From the NCBI RefSeq assembly GCF_000002995.4, contig NW_025062475.1:12184687-12248686 (forward strand): a stretch of DNA of 64,000 nucleotides. The letters run 5' to 3'. The stretch's first letter is position 1, and each line of letters starts with the position of its first letter. This document shows, piece by piece, positions 58,386 to 64,000 of the stretch. The notes beneath the pieces were generated by a model. The model worked only from the letters and a program-made list of their open reading frames with translations. It was not told the origin of the DNA and searched no databases. Source of the DNA: Brugia malayi (lineage: Eukaryota > Nematoda > Chromadorea > Rhabditida > Onchocercidae). The position numbers were made by a program, and so were the translations under genes.

Positions 58386-61300
58386 ATAATAGCTTCTATT
58401 TTTTTTCTTCTTTTTTTTTTTTGCAAACATTCATCATTTTATTTCTCTTTTCTTAGATGTAAAGAAGAATAATTTTTTTTTTTTTTTTTGATGAAAACGA
58501 ACATTTCGCCAAATGGTTTGTAAAATTTCATTTTTACAACAAATAATGGATAAAACCGAGGAATAATTTATGAATTAGCTAAGCTTTAAATTAGCAATTC
58601 TTTCAAATAAAGATCGTTTGCAAATGAAATTATTGAAATATAAAATGCTTTAGCTAAAGGATTTAAAATTAAATCCTTTTGATTGAATGAGATGAGTAGT
58701 GAAAAGCAGAATTCATAAAAATTGATTTTCTTTTTTTTTGGTTTATTTAACACCATCACTTCCTTCTATTTCTTTCTTTTTTAAAGATACAAAATACCAG
58801 AAAAGAAATTTTTTAAAAATTAGAAATTTTATTACTAAAAATGAGAAATAAGTAAGATACATTTTTAGTAGCAATAATAAAATAACATTCTTTGTAAGAA
58901 AAATTATTAAATAAAAGTTTGCTTTCATTGATGATTGTGAAGAGATTGATATTTACTTTCAAATAAGTTAGAAATTAAATTCAATCAAAAATATTCAAAA
59001 AAAAAAAAAAAGTTTTTGTCATATGCCAGTTCTAATAGAGTGTATAAATTTCATATATTATATTTGAGTTCTTATTATTGCTAGTATAATTGAGCAAAAT
59101 TTACATTTTTAAATTTATCGAAATAACATTATGTGATAATATTCAGATCATATTTTATATTAGCTTTGTAATTAAATTTAAATTTAATATAAGGTTCAAA
59201 AATACACTCAGTTAGTCAATTTTCGACAAATTATTATATGAAAATATTATCATTTGATGAAAATATGTTGAAAAATAAAAATAGTTATTTTTATATTTCT
59301 TAAAAATTTATTATATTTATTCTTAAAGTTATTATACTTATTTAAAAGAAATTAAGTTATCATATATTCCTTACTTATCAAAGAAATGAGGAAAAGATAA
59401 ATAATATATGCCAAAATGATTTTACATATGAAATTGCTTATTCACTCACTTATTATTCCTTTCAATAACTATTTAAATTTAAAATAAACTACCTTTCTAA
59501 TGCCTTTTGTTTTTGTTTTTTTTTTTTTTTTAAATAATAACTCTAAATTAATTCTTTTTTTTTTAAAAAAAAAGTAGTTTTAAATAAAATTAAAAAGATT
59601 AAAAAGATTAAAATAGTGTGAAAAAATGAAAAGAAAATATTTTAAAGTAATAAATATTTTGAGTATTATTCAAGCATATTCTCTAATCAGACATTTGTTA
59701 GCCATCTGTTCAAAATTGAAAATGAAACTTGTTTAGTGATTGCATTAATAAAATAAAATAAATATTAAAATCATTGAAATTTGATTGAGAAAAAAATAAA
59801 ATAAAATGAAACATAAACAAAACCGTATTGTATTGCTTCGAATTGAATCAACCGTTCCGGTAAACGGCATCGGAATTCGTTGCACTTTACCCTGCTGTAA
59901 ATGCTGTAAGTATCGGATATGCATTTTGTTCCAATTCTTTTTTTTTCCCCCTTTTGATTAAAATACAAAAAAGAAGGAAACTTGTAGATTGATAGGATGA
60001 GAGAAGGAGAAAAATGTATGATTAAACTGATTAACTGATTAAATGATAAGTAGAAGAATTGATCGATATCAATTCAGTAGACAGTAATTGATCAGTTGAA
60101 GTTGATTAGTTTTAAAATTTGGTAGTAATAAAAATGAATAGTAAAAGTTTTGTTGCAGTAATATCAGTAATAGAATATGAATTAATATTAGCCAATAAAT
60201 AATTTTGATGAAAATTTATGAAATAAAATTGAAAAGAATAATAAAAGAAATCGTTCCGGATGAATTGAACTAATATATTTAATATGAATCCGTGTACATT
60301 CATACATATTTATATATATGTAAATGTATTTATATTTGTATTTATATATATCAGAATGAGAGATGAAAGGAGAGAGAGAGGGAAAGAGAAAGAGAGAGAG
60401 AGAGAGAGAAAGGATGAAAAATGATGATAATAACACCGCCCTTTTCCTTTTTGGATATTTTTAAGTCCCTCTTCTATCTATCTCAGTGTAAGTCATTTAT
60501 TCTTGCAAATGGAAACCAATTCGACAATTCAATCATTTCTATTTATCTTTTACCTCTCTTCTCTCTCTCTCTTCCTCTTCTTCATTTTTCTTTCTTTTAA
60601 TCTTATTTCCTTCTTTTCTTAGTAAATTTTTTCTTTCTTTCTTTTTTTTTTCGTTTCCTTTTAAAGAATTTTTCTTTCTTTTTTTTTTTTTTTACAAATT
60701 CAATAATTCTTTTCTTTTTTTTAAAAAAAAGGACTTTAGCACTTAATAGCTTCTCATTGATTTCAAGGCTTTTCGTAAGAAAAGAAATTAAAAAAAAAAA
60801 AAAACTTTTTTTATTTCTTTTTTTTTTTTGGATAGCAATTTTTTTTTGAAGTAAGTAAAAAAAAAAAAGTTAGTTATGAGGAAGAATGCCATTAAAAGTA
60901 TTTTTCTCATTTCATTTCTTTCTTTCTTTTCTTTCCTCTCTCCCTCTCTCTCTCTCTCTCTCTCTGTCCCTCTCTCTGCTTCTTTTTCTTTTTATTTTTC
61001 AAACTAAAAAAAAAAGCAAATAAGTCAAATGTGATGATGGAAAATAGTAAAAAAAAAAAAAAAAAAAAGGAAGCATTGCTAAAAGATTCATTCATTCAAA
61101 TCTGTGACACAAACAAATTTCTTTCTTTTTAATAATTTAGAAGGATAGGAAATTCCATACGAATATTTTATTTCAAATTTCATACTAATATTTCATTCAA
61201 AAAATGACGATAACAAAAGAAGAAAGAAAGAAAAAGAAATAAATATGAAATGCAAAAATATGATTGACAGAATATTTTTTTTTTTAAAAAAAAAAAAAAG

Positions 61301-61658
61301 AATTGAAAATAATATTTAAATTTATTAAGTGTGTAGTTAAAATGATTTGTTACTAATTGGTGCAAAAAAAAAAAAAAAAAAAAAAAAACAGTGAATTGTG
61401 AATTGAATTAGTTTGAAATGTTGAAAATGATGAAAGGACAGGGAAAAGAAAGAAAGCTAAAATTTTAATTTAATTTCATTTCATTTCAATTTCAATTCTA
61501 AATTTTTACCACAATTATTTGTAAATTTTTAATATCAAAAAAAGAAATATCAAAATAATTGAAAAAGATAGAAAATGTAACTAATTGTTTTATTATTGTT
61601 ATTATTATTATTCAATTACAGTTATTTACTTCTATAAAAACTTTCAAATAATTTATTG

Positions 61659-61689
<31 letters not shown>

Positions 61690-64000
61690 GTATTGGATGA
61701 AATTAAATTTGCAAGGCAAAAGATATCGTATAATTTGAATTTGTAATTGCATTTTTACTTCAAATTATTTATTGAAAGTTAGTTAAGCATTAATGTATAA
61801 TTGATAATTAAATTAAATCTGTTGGATTAATTGAAATTTTGAAAGGATTGAAATGCTGCATTGCAAATTATTGCTTTTTTTTTTTCTCTCTGTCTTTTAA
61901 TTTTGATGAAAATTCTAGGCTATAAAGCTAATTTCTATCATATTTTTGCTTAGCTAAAATTGGTCGATGGATGCTACTAAATGGATCGATCAACAAATTA
62001 AAGCTAAAATGCAACATTTTAGAGTTTCTCAGAAATCGGAGGATTAATGTTGTTTGTTGTTTATGAGAAATGGATGCTACCATATTCAAATTTCTCATCT
62101 ATCATTTGTTATTCATTTTTAAATTGCTATTTTAATATGAATTGACAAATTTCAATATGAATTCAGTTAGTAAAAGTTTTGAAACAATTCGTCTAGAAAT
62201 AGCTAAATTGTTGAATTTCCCATTTTACTACTAAAAAACGAAATTATTTGAATCTTTTTGTTAATTTAAATTTTTAGTCAAATTTAAGTCAATTTCAATG
62301 CACATTCATTAACAAATTTGCTTAAAATTATTAATGTTTTTTAGAAATTTATAAATGTTTTTCTATTCATAAATAAATTAATTTTCTTTTCTAATTACTT
62401 AATGATTTCGTTAATTAATTTTTATGGAACTCTAAAAAAAAAAAAATTCTTTTTTATAGAAGATCAAAACTTTTTAATTACAATTCGAAAAAGTTTTTTT
62501 TTATGTTTTCAGATAAAAAAAAAAATGCAATTTTGAGGATAAGAATGAAACTTTTTTTTTTTTTAGTTCTAATTTAAATTCTAACTTTCTCAATTAAAAT
62601 CAATTATTGCAAACAGTAGCAAATTAAATCGATCAATCATAAAACAGATGAATTACACAAAAAAAATCTTAGTTTATTTAGGTTTTTTGTTGTTTCTTTC
62701 TTTTCTAAGTTAATTTCGGAAGTTAAATTTAATTTAAATATGGAAAAAATATTATCGATTTTTTTTTGGATCAAAATAGGCAATTTTATGAAAATTTAAT
62801 AAAATGTAAATAAAATTTGCTCCAATTATTAATTCAAATAAAATTTAACTTAGCATACATTTTATGCAAAATACTATAATATCAAGTGAAAAAGTTTAAA
62901 AGAACAATTAGTAAAATTAATTTTCGATAAAATTTCGAATAGCACAAACTAAATAATAAAAAGAAATAAAATAAAAGCAAAAGCAGAAAAAAAAAAGATT
63001 TTTAATTTATTAAAGTAAAATGGATGTAATGAAAATAATTTTAGATAGTTTATTACAATTATCTAAAATAACATTTAATGGCATTTAGTAAAATACTAAA
63101 ATTTGCCCTTTCAGTCATTATCGTAGCACTTTTTGAAAAAAAAAAAAATTTTTTTTAAATCAATTTAGTAAGCTTTTTAAATTTCAAATTAAGAAATTAT
63201 GATAATACTAAATGTGCATTACTTAAAACTATCAAAATTTAAATTATTAAATGCACAAATAAAAGATTTAATTCAAAAATATAATTGCACTGTTTGTTAA
63301 AAAATTTAAATGAATATTCTGAAATTTTCAAAAAAAATTCATTTTTATTTATAGCGTACAATATCTGTGACATGAAATCTCATCATTATCATCTCGAGAA
63401 AAATTTGAAAATTTTACCCTTTCAAAAAATAGAAAAAGGACAATTCGGCTTGGTTTTATTTTGAAGAATTATTAAAAGTTTTATCCATAAAATGATTTCC
63501 TGAAAGAATTTTCCGTTTATTTTGTTTATTTTAATTCACAGTGCAATGTATATTTGTCAGTCTGTGATAAATTGAAAATTTTAAGAAATTTTCATAATGA
63601 AAATATATATAAATCATTGAATAAACACAATTTTTGAATAATATTTATTGATTATTACTGGTATATTTGATGGTAGACTTCCCGTACTCCCGCGATTTTC
63701 ATCAATTTTTTTAGAAAGTTATTAACTTAAATTGTTTTATTTTTAAAATTATTCTACGATATTTGTTTTTCAATCGAATCAAACTTACTACATTCTGTAA
63801 TTGAATAATTTAATCAATTTTTATTTTTAAACTCTTTATGGATTAGACTTTATCATTAAGAAAATATTTCTATTCTAAAATACATTTTATTAGCTGTTTA
63901 TAATTAATATTCAAAAAGAAAAAATTATAATCAATTTTGACATTAAATTAAATTTTTGCTTCTTAATTAATATTAGCATAGCTACCTTTTCATTAACTAT
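58386..64000. other. unc-80 upstream region, no gene seen
   Basis: About 5.6 kb of AT-rich sequence with many long A or T runs, a (GA)n tract near 60,370-60,412 and a (TC)n tract near 60,935-60,980. Open frames here are low complexity (poly-Lys, Phe/Ser/Leu). The sequence before unc-80 exon 1 presumably includes its promoter, but I cannot point to an element. Confidence 0.6.
60362..60985. repeat. Polypurine/polypyrimidine microsatellites
   Basis: (GA)n at about 60,370-60,412 and (CT)n at about 60,935-60,985, plus mixed CTTT tracts between. Similar short (GA/TC)n tracts occur at 33,072-33,096, 41,690-41,706, 50,624-50,641 and 51,719-51,741 in unc-80 introns. Confidence 0.8.

Noticed and set aside
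58007..58456. 149-aa plus-strand open frame of TDIVIMDLLTH repeats
   Set aside because: A by-product of a repeat whose length is a multiple of three; the other strand fits the unc-80 frame.
60907..61095. Lys/Arg/Glu-rich small open frame upstream of unc-80
   Set aside because: Entirely derived from (CT)n and T-run low-complexity DNA.

Overview
The window looks like nuclear DNA of a filarial nematode (Onchocercidae-like). It is very AT-rich, its genes are cut into many short exons with nematode-type acceptors (TTTTCAG, TTTTAG), it carries a nematode-type nuclear receptor DNA-binding domain, and it holds degraded genes of Rickettsiales/Wolbachia type embedded in the chromosome. I assembled all gene models by hand from splice sites and reading-frame phase; no alignment or database search was run.

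Layout: (1) 1.2-4.0 kb, plus strand: a 10-exon gene for a ~385-residue FLYWCH-like zinc-finger protein with a poly-Gln tail. (2) 5.6-6.1 kb: two exons of an unidentified gene, each with an in-frame stop. (3) 6.7-16.3 kb: a large inverted repeat with ~3.9-kb, nearly identical but not perfect arms. The arms hold ~340-bp tandem repeats and LTR-like direct repeats. The 1.9-kb centre holds scrambled copies of nuclear hormone receptor (NHR) exons. (4) 17.0-18.5 kb: a further NHR copy with four collinear exons and a DNA-binding-domain-only design, broken by a 1-nt insertion in exon 2. (5) 19.1-21.9 kb: a cluster of probable Wolbachia-to-nucleus transfers: iscU with an open frame, a decayed ftsY and a broken pstS. 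(6) 23.6-24.3 kb: a small two-exon single-pass membrane protein. (7) 24.5-58.0 kb, minus strand: a complete unc-80 orthologue, the large auxiliary subunit of the NALCN/NCA sodium-leak channel. It has 67 coding exons, two of them apparently mutually exclusive. Its exon phases close exactly into a ~3,298-residue protein. (8) 58.0-64.0 kb: a 30-bp minisatellite overlapping the unc-80 5' end, then AT-rich upstream sequence with no gene I can support.

unc-80 and the small membrane-protein gene are convergent, with stop codons ~265 bp apart. The most unusual parts are the NHR palindrome, where no single locus holds an intact set of exons, the open Wolbachia-type iscU beside two dead Wolbachia genes, and the phase-matched alternative exons of unc-80 with a coding-length minisatellite between them.
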